Shown: piece by piece, positions 28,286-38,552 of the stretch
Numbering within the stretch: position 1 is the stretch's first letter
Layout of the letters: each line of letters begins with the position of its first letter
Assembly (NCBI RefSeq): GCF_019311235.1
Contig: NZ_JAHWDF010000003.1
Span: forward strand, 204,239 to 268,238
DNA length: 64,000 nucleotides
Reading direction: 5' to 3'
Origin: Mesonia aestuariivivens
GTDB lineage: Bacteria > Bacteroidota > Bacteroidia > Flavobacteriales > Flavobacteriaceae
Notes under the pieces: model-generated
Database searches by the model: none
What the model was told of the DNA's origin: nothing
Seen by the model: the letters and a program-made list of their open reading frames with translations, nothing else
Position numbers and translations under genes: made by a program

Positions 28286-29548
28286 ATGAAAACGAAAATT
28301 TCACCTCAACTTTTACTAGCCGATGTTAAAAAAGCACAAGAGAACTTAGAAGGTATTGCTAAAAACACTCCTTTAGAATTAAACAGAAGTTATTCTAAAG
28401 ATTTTGATGCGCAGATTTTCTTAAAACGAGAAGATCAGCAGCGGGTAAGATCTTACAAAATTAGAGGAGCTTACCATAAAATTGTTTCGCTTTCTGCTGA
28501 AGAAAGACAGCAGGGTGTGGTTTGTGCTAGTGCAGGTAATCATGCACAAGGGGTAGCTTATTCGTGTAAAAAATTAGACATCTCGGCTAAAATATTTATG
28601 CCAACTCCTACTCCACTTCAAAAAGTACAACAGGTGCGAATGTTTGGCGAAGATAAAGTAGAGGTGATTCTTATAGGTGACACTTTTGACGATGCTAAAT
28701 TGGAAGCTATGCGTTATAGTGAAATGCATAATAGCACGATTATTCATCCGTTCGATGATCGTAAAATTATGGAAGGTCAAGGTACCATTGCGCTAGAAAT
28801 CTTAACGGCATCGGAAGAACCTATAGATTATGTATTTGTTCCTATTGGCGGCGGCGGAGTAGCTTCTGGAGTGAGTAGTATGTTTAAATTGCTTTCTCCG
28901 CACACAAAAATCATTGGAGTAGAGCCCAAAGGCGCGGCATCGATGTCAACTTCTATTCTTAATAATGAAAACACAGAACTTCAACTTATTGATAAGTTTG
29001 TAGATGGTGCAGCGGTTAAAAAAGTGGGAGAGCTTACGTTTCAAATTTGTAAACAAAATTTAGAAAAAGTAGTCACGGTAGATGAAGGTAAAATTTGCGA
29101 AACCATTCTTAATCTTTACAACCGTGATGCTATTGTGGTTGAACCTGCAGGCGCTTTAACACTAGCCGTACTTGAACAATTTGCTGAAGAGATTAAAGGA
29201 AAAAATGTAGTTTGTTTAATTAGTGGCGGTAATAACGACATTACCCGAATGGAAGAAATTAAAGAACGAGCGCTTCTTTACAACGGTCTTAAACATTATT
29301 TTTTGGTGAAATTCCCTCAACGTGCTGGCGCTTTAAAACAATTTGTAGTAGACATATTGGGTCCTGATGATGACATTACTCATTTTGAATACATTAAAAA
29401 GAATTCTAGAGAAAAAGGACATGCTGTTGTGGGGATCGAATTGAAACAAAAAGAAGATTTTGATCCTCTATTAAATCGAATGAAAGACTTTCAGTTTTAT
29501 GGAGATTATATTAACGATAAAGAAAGTTTAATGAGTATTTTAATTTAG
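28286..29548 (+). CDS. ilvA: Threonine ammonia-lyase (threonine deaminase), biosynthetic
   Basis: PLP enzyme that converts threonine to 2-oxobutyrate, the first committed step to isoleucine. The PLP lysine is Lys58 in RSYKIRGAYHKI. The phosphate-binding Gly-rich loop is VPIGGGGVASGVSS, and SAGNHAQGVAYS is also typical. The final 85 residues (from about HYFLVKFPQRAGALKQF) form one ACT-like domain; the enterobacterial enzyme has two, so this is the shorter 420-residue form. It follows ilvC after a 378-base gap with repeats, so it may or may not be in the same transcript. Confidence 0.93.
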   Translation: MKTKISPQLLLADVKKAQENLEGIAKNTPLELNRSYSKDFDAQIFLKREDQQRVRSYKIRGAYHKIVSLSAEERQQGVVCASAGNHAQGVAYSCKKLDISAKIFMPTPTPLQKVQQVRMFGEDKVEVILIGDTFDDAKLEAMRYSEMHNSTIIHPFDDRKIMEGQGTIALEILTASEEPIDYVFVPIGGGGVASGVSSMFKLLSPHTKIIGVEPKGAASMSTSILNNENTELQLIDKFVDGAAVKKVGELTFQICKQNLEKVVTVDEGKICETILNLYNRDAIVVEPAGALTLAVLEQFAEEIKGKNVVCLISGGNNDITRMEEIKERALLYNGLKHYFLVKFPQRAGALKQFVVDILGPDDDITHFEYIKKNSREKGHAVVGIELKQKEDFDPLLNRMKDFQFYGDYINDKESLMSILI

Positions 29549-29694
29549 ATAAAGAGGAAGATATTTGAAACACCTTTTAATAAATACGCTCTATTCTTAT
29601 GAATTAACAATTTACTCTTCTAAAATTTATGGTTTTTTGAAAATAAATTCAGAAATTTAGAACAGAATAAAACTTACTAAGACGATAAAACCAT

Positions 29695-31608
29695 ATGAGT
29701 AATTACCACATTAAACATCTAGAAGAATATTTTCAAGTTTATAGAAAATCGGTTAGGCATCCAGAGAAGTTCTGGGAAGAAATTGCTGAAGAGCATTTTT
29801 TATGGCGTAAACCTTGGGATAAAGTTTTAGAATGGGATTTTACCAAACCTGAAGTCAAATGGTTTCAAGGCGCTAAATTGAATATAACAGAAAATTGTAT
29901 CGACAAACATTTATTTTCTCACGGAGATGATACCGCCATTATTTTTGAACCTAATAACCCCGATGAAGAAGCTTTACACATTTCTTACTACGAATTACAT
30001 AAACGGGTCTGCAAGTTTGCTAATGTTTTAAAAAGCAAAGGCATAAAAAAAGGAGACCGCGTTTGTATTTATTTACCTATGATACCCGAATTATCTGTGG
30101 CTATGTTGGCGTGCGCTAGAATAGGAGCCATTCATTCTATTGTATTTGCAGGTTTTTCTTCTTCAGCGTTAGCTACTAGAATTTTAGATAGTGACTGTAA
30201 AATGGTTATCACTTCAGATGGTTCTTACCGAGGAGCTAAGACTATCGATCTAAAAAGTATAGTAGATGCCGCATTAGAAAAATGTCCAGGTGTAGAAAAT
30301 GTCTTAGTTGCCAAAAGAATTGATTCTGATATCAAGTTAAAAGAAGGTCGTGATGAATGGCTTCAACCATTATTAGATGAAGCTGAAGAAGATTGTAAAC
30401 CAGAAATGATGGATGCGGAAGATCCTTTATTTATTCTTTACACATCAGGTTCTACCGGTAAACCAAAAGGAATGATGCATACCTGCGGTGGTTATATGGT
30501 TTACACCGCCTATACGTTTAAAAATGTATTTAATTACAGAACGGGAGATGTATATTGGTGTACAGCAGATATTGGCTGGATAACGGGGCATAGTTATATT
30601 ATTTACGGTCCGTTAGCCAATTGCGCTACTACCGTGATGTTCGAAGGTGTACCAAGTTATCCAGATTTCGGACGTTTTTGGGATATTGTAGAAAAGCATA
30701 AAGTAAATCAATTTTATACTGCTCCAACAGCGATTAGAGCTTTAGCTAAAGAAAATATTGAATACATAGAAACGCACGATCTTTCTTCTTTAAAAGTTTT
30801 AGGTTCTGTTGGAGAGCCTATTAATGAAGAAGCTTGGCACTGGTATAACGATAATGTTGGAAAGAAAAATTGCCCTATTGTAGATACTTGGTGGCAAACA
30901 GAAACTGGCGGAATTATGATCTCACCGCTACCACATTCTACACCAACCATTCCTACCTACGCGACTTTACCATTACCCGGTATTCAACCAGCATTAATGG
31001 ATGAAGAGGGCAATGAGCTAGAAGGTTACCAAGTGCAAGGAAAACTCTGTATTAAATTCCCTTGGCCGGGGATGGCTAGAACCGTTTGGGGAGATCACGA
31101 ACGTTATAAGGACACTTATTTTTCAGCTTATAAAAACAAGTATTTCTCTGGTGATGGTGCGTTGAGAGATAATGTTGGTTATTACAGAATTACCGGTCGC
31201 GCCGATGATGTGGTTATAGTTTCTGGTCATAATTTAGGAACCGCTCCTATTGAAGATGCTATTAATGAACACCAAGCTGTAGCAGAATCTGCAATTGTAG
31301 GTTATCCTCACGAAGTTAAAGGAAACGCACTTTACGGTTATGTGATTTTAAAAGAAGCTGGTGCCTCTCGTAAACATGAAAATGTAAGAAAAGAAATTAA
31401 TCAACTCATTACAGAACATATTGGACCCATTGCTAAGCTGAATAAAATTCAGTTTGTTTCTGGCTTACCAAAAACACGTTCAGGAAAAATTATGCGACGA
31501 ATTTTACGCAAAATAGCCAGTAATGACACTGATAGTTTAGGTGATACAAGTACACTATTAAACCCTGAAGTAGTTGAAGAAATTATTGAAAATTCTTTAA
31601 ATAAATAA
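29695..31608 (+). CDS. acs: Acetyl-CoA synthetase (AMP-forming)
   Basis: Activates acetate with ATP and CoA. The 637-residue length and the adenylate-forming motifs fit: YTSGSTGKPKG at about 249-259, TAPTAIRALAKE, VDTWWQTETGGIMISPLP, and GYYRITGRADDVVIVSGHNLGTAPIE. The C-terminal PKTRSGKIMRR contains the conserved catalytic Lys that is the usual site of regulatory acetylation. It is followed by an intrinsic terminator and is probably transcribed on its own. Confidence 0.96.
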   Translation: MSNYHIKHLEEYFQVYRKSVRHPEKFWEEIAEEHFLWRKPWDKVLEWDFTKPEVKWFQGAKLNITENCIDKHLFSHGDDTAIIFEPNNPDEEALHISYYELHKRVCKFANVLKSKGIKKGDRVCIYLPMIPELSVAMLACARIGAIHSIVFAGFSSSALATRILDSDCKMVITSDGSYRGAKTIDLKSIVDAALEKCPGVENVLVAKRIDSDIKLKEGRDEWLQPLLDEAEEDCKPEMMDAEDPLFILYTSGSTGKPKGMMHTCGGYMVYTAYTFKNVFNYRTGDVYWCTADIGWITGHSYIIYGPLANCATTVMFEGVPSYPDFGRFWDIVEKHKVNQFYTAPTAIRALAKENIEYIETHDLSSLKVLGSVGEPINEEAWHWYNDNVGKKNCPIVDTWWQTETGGIMISPLPHSTPTIPTYATLPLPGIQPALMDEEGNELEGYQVQGKLCIKFPWPGMARTVWGDHERYKDTYFSAYKNKYFSGDGALRDNVGYYRITGRADDVVIVSGHNLGTAPIEDAINEHQAVAESAIVGYPHEVKGNALYGYVILKEAGASRKHENVRKEINQLITEHIGPIAKLNKIQFVSGLPKTRSGKIMRRILRKIASNDTDSLGDTSTLLNPEVVEEIIENSLNK

Positions 31609-31690
31609 ATCTTTTTATCAAATTATTTGAAGTAAAAAGATTTTGAAATTTCTAATTTCATTTTAGATATCGATTTCATTTTAAACATTC

Positions 31691-31720
31691 AAAAGCCACT
31701 CGTTAGATGAGTGGCTTTTT
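31691..31720 (+). terminator. Intrinsic terminator after acs
   Basis: AAAAGCCACTC (31691-31701), seven-base loop, GAGTGGCTTTTT (31709-31720). Confidence 0.88.
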
Positions 31721-31797
31721 TATTATAAAAATTGAAAAAAATTTTTACTGTTTATTCAAAGTGAAGCATCTTTGCAGTTTAAATTTCAGCAAAAAAT

Positions 31798-32940
31798 ATG
31801 CAGCAAAAAGTAAAACAACGTCTCGCCTTAAGCACGTGCTTCTTCTTATCAGGATTTTGTTTCTCATCTTGGGCTTCTCGTATTCCTACTATCAAAACTA
31901 TTTTTGATTTTAGTGAAGCTGAATTAGGAAATTTGCTTTTGGTAATGCCTATCGCATCCTTAATTGGCTTACCAATTTCGGGTTGGATGGTTTCTAAATT
32001 TAGCAGTAGAAATCCGTTGATTTTATCGATGTTATTTTTTGCCGCATCATTGCTGGTTATAGGTTACACAGAAAACATCATTGCGCTCATTGTTGCCGTT
32101 TCTGTCTTTTCATTTTGTATGCGAATTATCAATATTTTTATGAATACGCAGACTATTACGCTACAGAAAAAATTCAATCAAAAAATTATTGGTTCTTTTC
32201 ACGGAATTTGGAGTGCTGGCGGACTTACAGGTGTGGCTTTATGCACCTTATTATTAAAGTTAGATATTAGTATACAAATGCATATGCTAATGGTGACTCT
32301 ATTTACGTTTGCCTTTTCATCAGCCTCATATTTTTATTTATTGAAAAATGATAGAAGTATTTCTGGTAATAAGATCAAACTCGGTAAACCTGATCCATTT
32401 ATTTTTTACTTAGGAATTTTAATTTTCTTTGCTTCGGTTTGTGAAGGCGGGATGTTCGATTGGAGTAGCGTTTATTTTGAAGATGTGGTAGGTGAAGAAA
32501 TTTTCACACTTGGCTATTTTACGTTTATGGGTTTTATGGCGCTTTCTAGATTCTCTTCAGATGGTGTAATCAAAAAAATAGGAATGCAAAATTCTTATTA
32601 TTTAAGTGCCATTCTTATTGTTTTAGGTATTGCTACTGTAATTTTATTACCACAATTTTGGCCAGCTTTAATTGGCTTTAGTTTAATTGGTTTGGGAGTC
32701 GCGGCAGTAATCCCTATGATTTTTATTTCCGCAGGAGATTCTAAAAAATATTCAGCAGGAATAGCGATTTCTATTATCTCTACTTACGGAATTTTAGGAA
32801 GATTATTAGGTCCGCCCATTATTGGTTATTTAGCAGAAATTTTCAGCCTGAAGTTATCATTTTTATTATTTTTATTCTGCGGAATTATGCTTATTCCGTT
32901 TTCTAGAAAATTGTTCAAACTATACGAAAATGAAGCCTGA
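31798..32940 (+). CDS. MFS transporter
   Basis: A 380-residue major facilitator protein with about twelve hydrophobic segments. The N-terminal helix (LALSTCFFLSGFCFSSWASRIPTI) resembles the FucP/YbjJ-like branch of MFS. The substrate cannot be read from sequence. A -7-like CATCTTTG lies at 31767-31774, 24 bases before the ATG; the -33 box is weak. The 3' end overlaps the next gene by 11 bases, so the acetyltransferase is probably cotranslated. Confidence 0.87.
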   Translation: MQQKVKQRLALSTCFFLSGFCFSSWASRIPTIKTIFDFSEAELGNLLLVMPIASLIGLPISGWMVSKFSSRNPLILSMLFFAASLLVIGYTENIIALIVAVSVFSFCMRIINIFMNTQTITLQKKFNQKIIGSFHGIWSAGGLTGVALCTLLLKLDISIQMHMLMVTLFTFAFSSASYFYLLKNDRSISGNKIKLGKPDPFIFYLGILIFFASVCEGGMFDWSSVYFEDVVGEEIFTLGYFTFMGFMALSRFSSDGVIKKIGMQNSYYLSAILIVLGIATVILLPQFWPALIGFSLIGLGVAAVIPMIFISAGDSKKYSAGIAISIISTYGILGRLLGPPIIGYLAEIFSLKLSFLLFLFCGIMLIPFSRKLFKLYENEA

Positions 32941-33430
32941 TATTTTAATTAGACAAGCTACAATTGAAGATTTACCTAGTATTTTAGAAATTTATAATTA
33001 TCATATTCAGCACACCACAGTTATCTATCATTACTATCAAAGAAGTTTAGCTGAATTAAAAACTTGGTTTAAACTTCAACTAAAAAATAACTTTCCCATT
33101 ATTGTTGCTGAATTTAAAGGATATGTCGCAGGTTATGGCACTTATGCTCGATTTAGGCCTCACGACGCTTATCTATATTGTATTGAACATTCGGTTTATG
33201 TTACTCCAGAAATGCAAGGCAAAGGAATTGGCAAAAAACTTATTTTAGAACTGATTGACTTAGCTAAAAAAGAGAATTACCACACGATGGTTGCGGGTAT
33301 AGATGCCGAGAATAAGTTTAGCATTGAGTTTCATCAAAAACTAGGTTTTGAAAAAGTAGGTTATCTTAAACAAGTGGGTTATAAGTTTGACCGTTGGTTA
33401 GATTTGGTTTTTCTTCAGCTTCAATTATAA
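32930..33430 (+). CDS. GNAT N-acetyltransferase (phosphinothricin acetyltransferase-like)
   Basis: A 166-residue GNAT protein. The family pattern is present: IRQATIEDLPSILEIYNYHI at the start, EHSVYVTPEMQGKGIGKKLI (acetyl-CoA pyrophosphate loop QGKGIGKKL), then FHQKLGFEKVGYLKQVGYKF. The closest family is the PAT/Bar-type acyltransferases that acetylate amino-acid-like amines. The actual substrate is unknown. It overlaps the MFS gene upstream and its 3' end overlaps the convergent gene by six bases. Confidence 0.87.
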   Translation: MKPDILIRQATIEDLPSILEIYNYHIQHTTVIYHYYQRSLAELKTWFKLQLKNNFPIIVAEFKGYVAGYGTYARFRPHDAYLYCIEHSVYVTPEMQGKGIGKKLILELIDLAKKENYHTMVAGIDAENKFSIEFHQKLGFEKVGYLKQVGYKFDRWLDLVFLQLQL

Positions 33431-34981
33431 TTGACCAAACTTTTTTTCTGCTAGAAACTTTTCTCTAATAATTTCAGCTACAGGACGATTTTTATAATTA
33501 CTTTCTAACCAAGAAATAATATCTAAATACAAAAATGCACGCCGCTCAAAAGGATGATCTTCATAAACCTTTAAACGATCACGCAGATTTTTAAATTCAG
33601 TTTTAATTTCTGAAGGATACACATTTGGTAAATGCCGAAGAAATTTTATCATCTCTTTTTGGACTTCATGCAGTTCGTTCATCTTCATTAAAAAACGATA
33701 AGTAGAACGTATTAAGCGATCTAAATGATAATCTAAACCTGCCTCATAATGTGCTAATAAATTTAAAATTCGACTAAAACACATTAAATCGTCACGCATT
33801 TCTAGCGCTTTATTCTGAATGATTTTTTGAAGGTATTCAATGCATTTTTTATAATTAGCGTCACCAAAATATAAAGAAGCGATTTTGTAATACAAAACCA
33901 TAATGTGATGCTCATCTAAGGTATTTTTATAAACCCCAACTCCATCAATAATCTCTTTCACCAATACATCTGCTTCTGCAAATTCTCCCCTCATAAAGCG
34001 TGAATTCAGCTTATTAAAATACAAATACATAAAAGATAAAGCCAAAATATTCTGATCTTTCGGTATTCTTTGATCTTGCAAAGTTTTTTCAAAATGATGC
34101 AAAGCTTCCTCAAAAACCTCTACATTGTTTAAATAAAAAAGAGATTCTAATAAATAGTGATTTCCTTTTAAATAAAACACAGGATGCACTTTTATAAAAG
34201 TAGGATTTTGCCGAAATAAATCTACCCATTTTAAAGCATATCGGTAGCAAGACAAAAAATCTTGAGTGATAAAATTATACCATAAATAAGCTTGATATAA
34301 CCACAATTTTTCCCGAAAACCTAAGCTTGCATATTCATATTCTGGTAAATTCACTTCAAAAAAAAGAGTAATTTCTCGAGCTTCTTTATTGGTTCTAGCA
34401 TACCCATTTTTTAAAAAAGTATTATAGAGCTGAAGCGACAAATTAGAAAGCTTTCCAGCAATTGCATTTAATAAAGAAAGTTCTTCAGTTTGATTAACTA
34501 AATTTTCAGCACGGTGCTCAGAACTCCGAGTAATATATTGAGATTCTATTATTTTTTCTAATTCTAAAACTTCAAAAGCAATGGTTTTCTCTTCATATTC
34601 TATTGCTGTAATTTTTGTCTTTTCTAATAATTTTAATGCTTGTTTATACAAAGCTTTGCGGTATAAAATATAAGCAAAGTCAAATTGTTCTCTTAACTGC
34701 AAAAGTATATTTTGCTGAGAAGGATTCAATCGTAAACTCACCAAAACTTGCTTATACAAATGTGCTTTCACATTAGAAAGCTGTTGTTTACTTATAGACG
34801 ATTTTGCTAAAATCTCAGCTTCATCATAATACTTTTGTTTCGATAACAGTTTAAAAAGATTTTCAAATTTACGTTCAGACTTCCCTCCTATTCTTCCTAC
34901 ATACAAAGAAAACTGACGCTTTTCTGACGCCGAAAGCGATTTAATTAAAGAAAATAAAGGATCAGAAAATTCTTTTAACAT
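33425..34981 (-). CDS. Conserved helical repeat protein, unknown
   Basis: A 518-residue protein with no signal peptide or membrane segment. It opens with FSLIKSLSASEKRQFSLYVG and then consists of amphipathic helix pairs that look like divergent tetratricopeptide repeats (for example FDFAYILYRKALYKQALKLLEK and YFGDANYKKCIEYLQKII). I recognise it as a type of protein seen in Bacteroidota genomes but have no function for it. It is divergent from leuA and convergent with the acetyltransferase. Helical repeats suggest a protein-interaction scaffold, by inference only. Confidence 0.65.
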   Translation of the reverse strand: MLKEFSDPLFSLIKSLSASEKRQFSLYVGRIGGKSERKFENLFKLLSKQKYYDEAEILAKSSISKQQLSNVKAHLYKQVLVSLRLNPSQQNILLQLREQFDFAYILYRKALYKQALKLLEKTKITAIEYEEKTIAFEVLELEKIIESQYITRSSEHRAENLVNQTEELSLLNAIAGKLSNLSLQLYNTFLKNGYARTNKEAREITLFFEVNLPEYEYASLGFREKLWLYQAYLWYNFITQDFLSCYRYALKWVDLFRQNPTFIKVHPVFYLKGNHYLLESLFYLNNVEVFEEALHHFEKTLQDQRIPKDQNILALSFMYLYFNKLNSRFMRGEFAEADVLVKEIIDGVGVYKNTLDEHHIMVLYYKIASLYFGDANYKKCIEYLQKIIQNKALEMRDDLMCFSRILNLLAHYEAGLDYHLDRLIRSTYRFLMKMNELHEVQKEMIKFLRHLPNVYPSEIKTEFKNLRDRLKVYEDHPFERRAFLYLDIISWLESNYKNRPVAEIIREKFLAEKKFGQL

Positions 34982-35130
34982 CGTAATCTAAATAATTATA
35001 AACAAATAAATATCAATTAGTTAAACACACAAATAAGTATTTAGAAATCGTAAGCATTCTTAAAATCGGGTTTCTAAAAATATTTAAGCGAGTTACATTT
35101 AAATTAAAGATAAACTAAAAACTAGCGTTT

Positions 35131-36303
35131 ATGAGTATAGAAAAGGTAGAAATTTTTGACACCACTTTAAGAGACGGTGAGCAAGTACCCGGTTGTAAAT
35201 TAAACACATCGCAAAAACTAAAAATTGCTCAACGATTAGATCATTTGGGAGTAAATGTAATTGAAGCCGGTTTTCCGGTATCAAGTCCACAAGATTTTCA
35301 ATCGGTTTCAGAAATTGCTAAACTCATAAAAAACGCTACAGTTTGTGGCTTAACTCGAGCGGTAAAAAAAGATATCGAAATTGCTGCTCAAGCTTTAAAA
35401 CACGCAAAAAAACCAAGAATACATACAGGTATAGGCACTTCAGCTTCTCATATTAAATATAAATTTAAAGCTAGCCCACAAGAAATTATCGAACGTGCGG
35501 GTGAAGCGGTTGCTTATGCCAAAACTTTTGTAGACGATGTTGAATTTTATGCCGAAGATGCAGGAAGAACCAATAATGAGTTTTTAGCCATTGTATGTAC
35601 CGAAGCTATTAAAGCCGGAGCCATGGTCTTAAATATTCCTGATACAACGGGTTACTGTCTTCCCGATGAATATGGAAAAAAAATTAAATATTTAAAAGAA
35701 CATGTACAAGGTATTGAAAACGTAATTATTTCTTGTCACTGCCATAATGATTTAGGAATGGCCACAGCCAATTCTGTTGCAGGAATGACCAACGGAGCAC
35801 GCCAAATTGAATGCACCATTAATGGTATTGGCGAGCGTGCAGGAAACACCGCTTTAGAAGAGATTGTCATGATTTTACGCCAACATCCTACCTTAAATTT
35901 AGACACCAATATCAATACACAATTATTGTACGATACCAGCAAAATGGTTTCTCAAGAAATGGGAATGATTGTGCAGCCAAATAAAGCTATCGTAGGTGCC
36001 AACGCTTTTGCCCATAGTTCTGGTATTCATCAAGATGGCGTGATTAAAAACCGTGAAACCTATGAGATTATCAACCCTGCAGATGTTGGCGTCACAGAGT
36101 CTGCCATTATTTTAACAGCAAGAAGCGGTCGTGCAGCCTTGGCTCATAAAGCTAAAAAAGTTGGCTATAATCTTACCAAGCTAGAACTAGATGTGGTCTA
36201 TCAAGAATTTCTTCATTTTGCTGATGCTCGAAAAGAAGTTTTAGATAAAGACATTCACGAAATTATGCAAATCACTCAAAACAAAAATCGGGCAAGCGCA
36301 TAA
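35131..36303 (+). CDS. leuA: 2-isopropylmalate synthase, short form
   Basis: Condenses acetyl-CoA with 2-oxoisovalerate. The N-terminal [12 protein letters not shown] and the metal-binding [11 protein letters not shown] (His203 and His205) identify the DRE-TIM enzyme family, and [14 protein letters not shown] is characteristic of LeuA. At 390 residues it lacks the approximately 120-residue C-terminal leucine-binding LeuA dimer domain, so classical leucine feedback inhibition is not expected. Homocitrate and citramalate synthases share this fold; the adjacent leuC, leuD and leuB favour the LeuA role. A dispersed repeat separates it from leuC. Confidence 0.87.
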   Translation: MSIEKVEIFDTTLRDGEQVPGCKLNTSQKLKIAQRLDHLGVNVIEAGFPVSSPQDFQSVSEIAKLIKNATVCGLTRAVKKDIEIAAQALKHAKKPRIHTGIGTSASHIKYKFKASPQEIIERAGEAVAYAKTFVDDVEFYAEDAGRTNNEFLAIVCTEAIKAGAMVLNIPDTTGYCLPDEYGKKIKYLKEHVQGIENVIISCHCHNDLGMATANSVAGMTNGARQIECTINGIGERAGNTALEEIVMILRQHPTLNLDTNINTQLLYDTSKMVSQEMGMIVQPNKAIVGANAFAHSSGIHQDGVIKNRETYEIINPADVGVTESAIILTARSGRAALAHKAKKVGYNLTKLELDVVYQEFLHFADARKEVLDKDIHEIMQITQNKNRASA

Positions 36304-36309
36304 TTATTT

Positions 36310-36423
36310 GGGCGCAACCCTAACGGGTCGGGCTATACGCTATATCTTTTTTGCAAATCACTTCGAGCGAAATAAAAATTTCATACATAAGCAAAAAAGG
36401 ATGCCGCTACTATCCCTTGCGCA
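36310..36423 (-). repeat. Dispersed hairpin element, copy C
   Basis: A 114-base element with left end GGGCGCAACCCTAACGGGT (containing a small ACCC-TAAC-GGGT hairpin), the run TATCTTTTTTGC, and right end GCAAAAAAGGATGCC followed by TATCCCTTGCGCA. It is the reverse complement, with some changes, of copy D. It lies between leuA and leuC, ending 17 bases before the leuC ATG. Confidence 0.88.
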
Positions 36424-36440
36424 AATAAAAAATCATTCAC

Positions 36441-37823
36441 ATGAAAAAAACACTTTTTGATAAAATTTGGGACTCACACGTGGTCGAATCAATCCCTAAC
36501 GGACCCGATATTTTATACATCGATAAACATTTAATACACGAGGTAACCAGTCCGCAGGCTTTTCAAGAATTAAAAGAACGTAAAATAACTGTATTTCGTC
36601 CCGATAAAACAATAGCCACAGCAGATCATAATACACCAACAGAAAATCAGCATTTACCAGTAAAAGATTTGCTGTCTAGAAAACAACTTCAAGAGCTCAC
36701 CCAAAACTGTAAAGAAAACAATATTAGCCTCTACGGTTTAGGTCACCCGTTCAACGGAATTGTTCACGTTATGGCTCCAGAATTAGGTATAACCCAACCA
36801 GGAATGACAGTGGTTTGTGGCGACAGCCACACCTCCACACACGGTGCTTTCGGCACGATCTCCTTTGGAATTGGAACGAGTCAAGTTGCACAGGTTTTTG
36901 CTAGCCAATCACTACTGGTTGAAAAGCCTAAAAAACTTCGGGTAAATGTAAATGGAAAGCTGAAAAATGGCGTCACTCCCAAAGATGTCATTTTATTTAT
37001 TATCAGCGAATTGGGCACAAATTCAGGTACCGGATATTTCTGTGAATATGCTGGCAATGTGTTTGAAAAAATGTCTATGGAAGGACGAATGACCGTCTGC
37101 AATATGAGTATTGAAATGGGAGCACGTGGCGGACTTATAGCGCCAGACGAAACGACTTATAATTATTTAAAGGGAAGAGAATTTGCGCCCAAAGGAGAAA
37201 AATTTGAACAGTTACAAACGTACTGGGAAAGTTTAAAAACTGACGAAGATGCCAAATTTGATCAAGAATATTATTTTGATGCGGAAGAAATTGAGCCTAT
37301 GATAACCTATGGCACCAATCCAGGAATGGGAATAAAAATTACAGCAACTATTCCTGTAAACAAAAATAAAAGTACAGAGAAAGCTTTAGATTATATGGGC
37401 TTTAGCCCTGGAGAATCGCTCATCAACAAACCAATTAATTATATTTTTATAGGCAGTTGTACCAACTCTAGAATTGAAGATTTTAGAATTGCTGCCCATT
37501 ATATTAAAGGCAAACAAAAAGCAACTAATGTAAATGCATTAATCGTTCCTGGGTCACAGCAAGTAGCCGCTCAAATTAAAGCAGAAGGCCTGCATATTAT
37601 TTTTGAAGAAGCTGGATTTCAACTTCGGCAACCGGGATGCTCGGCTTGTTTAGCGATGAATGACGATAAAATTCCTGCAGGTGAATATTGTGTTTCTACT
37701 AGTAATAGAAATTTTGAAGGTCGGCAGGGTCAAGGCTCTCGTACCATTTTAGCAAGTCCATTAACTGCCGCGGCAACAGCTATAGCCGGAAAAATTGTAG
37801 ATTTTACTAAACACTTAAACTAA
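36441..37823 (+). CDS. leuC: 3-isopropylmalate dehydratase large subunit
   Basis: Aconitase-family catalytic subunit that isomerises isopropylmalate through a [4Fe-4S] cluster. Cluster Cys residues are visible in [12 protein letters not shown] (about residue 339) and in [10 protein letters not shown] (about 400 and 403). The active-site [15 protein letters not shown] is also conserved. The length of 460 residues is standard. It shares one base with leuD (TAATG), so translation of the two subunits is coupled. Confidence 0.97.
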   Translation: MKKTLFDKIWDSHVVESIPNGPDILYIDKHLIHEVTSPQAFQELKERKITVFRPDKTIATADHNTPTENQHLPVKDLLSRKQLQELTQNCKENNISLYGLGHPFNGIVHVMAPELGITQPGMTVVCGDSHTSTHGAFGTISFGIGTSQVAQVFASQSLLVEKPKKLRVNVNGKLKNGVTPKDVILFIISELGTNSGTGYFCEYAGNVFEKMSMEGRMTVCNMSIEMGARGGLIAPDETTYNYLKGREFAPKGEKFEQLQTYWESLKTDEDAKFDQEYYFDAEEIEPMITYGTNPGMGIKITATIPVNKNKSTEKALDYMGFSPGESLINKPINYIFIGSCTNSRIEDFRIAAHYIKGKQKATNVNALIVPGSQQVAAQIKAEGLHIIFEEAGFQLRQPGCSACLAMNDDKIPAGEYCVSTSNRNFEGRQGQGSRTILASPLTAAATAIAGKIVDFTKHLN

Positions 37824-38413
37824 TGGAAAAATTTATTACACTTACACATACCGCGGTTCCGTTAGAAATGGAGAATATTGATACCGACCAAATTATTCCT
37901 GCTCGGTTTTTAAAAGCTACTGATAAAGCTGGTTTTGGTGATAACTTATTTAGAGATTGGCGTTATGATCAAGAAGAAAATTTGAAAAAAAACTTTCCGT
38001 TAAATCAAGAAAAATACCAAGGTGAAATTTTAGTAGCTGGCGATAATTTTGGTTGCGGCTCTAGTCGTGAGCACGCGGCTTGGGCAATTAAAGCTTACGG
38101 ATTCAAAGTAGTTGTATCTAGCTATTTTGCCGATATTTTTAAAGGAAATTCATTAAATAATGGTTTACTTCCTGTACAAGTAAGTCCTAATTTTTTAATG
38201 GAAACCTTTAAAGCTATCGAAGAAAAACCAACTACAAAAATAAAGATCGATTTAGAAAATCAGGTGATTAAACTCATTGATAAAAATTTAGAAGAAAAAT
38301 TTGAAATTGATACTTATAAAAAAATGTGTTTGATCAATGGTTTTGATGATATTGATTTCTTAGTAAATAAACTAGACAAGATTAAAACTTTTGAAAAACA
38401 CCAAACTTTATAA
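37823..38413 (+). CDS. leuD: 3-isopropylmalate dehydratase small subunit
   Basis: A 196-residue swivelling-domain subunit that partners LeuC. The signatures [13 protein letters not shown] near the start and the [17 protein letters not shown] active-site loop are diagnostic. Its start overlaps the leuC stop by one base. A copy of the dispersed hairpin element follows a few bases after its stop. Confidence 0.97.
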   Translation: MEKFITLTHTAVPLEMENIDTDQIIPARFLKATDKAGFGDNLFRDWRYDQEENLKKNFPLNQEKYQGEILVAGDNFGCGSSREHAAWAIKAYGFKVVVSSYFADIFKGNSLNNGLLPVQVSPNFLMETFKAIEEKPTTKIKIDLENQVIKLIDKNLEEKFEIDTYKKMCLINGFDDIDFLVNKLDKIKTFEKHQTL

Positions 38414-38419
38414 TTAATG

Positions 38420-38533
38420 TGCGCAAGGGATAGCAGTGGCATCCTTTTTTGCTCCATGAAAGACTTCTCGACTCCGCTCGAAGTGACAAGCAAAAAAGAT
38501 ATAACGGATAGCCCGACCCGATAGGGTTGCGCC
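38420..38533 (+). repeat. Dispersed hairpin element, copy D
   Basis: A 114-base element, the inverted counterpart of copy C: left end TGCGCAAGGGATAGCAGTGG, then CATCCTTTTTTGC, a central TCGACTCCGCTCGA palindromic core, GCAAAAAAGATATAACGG, and right end TAGCCCGACCCGATAGGG followed by TTGCGCCC. It lies between leuD and leuB, ending 19 bases before the leuB ATG. Confidence 0.9.
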
Positions 38534-38552
38534 CAACATAAAAAAATGAACT

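Noticed and set aside
34982..35130. A leucine leader peptide before leuA
   Set aside because: No ATG with a run of Leu codons and no terminator hairpin lie between 34982 and the leuA start.
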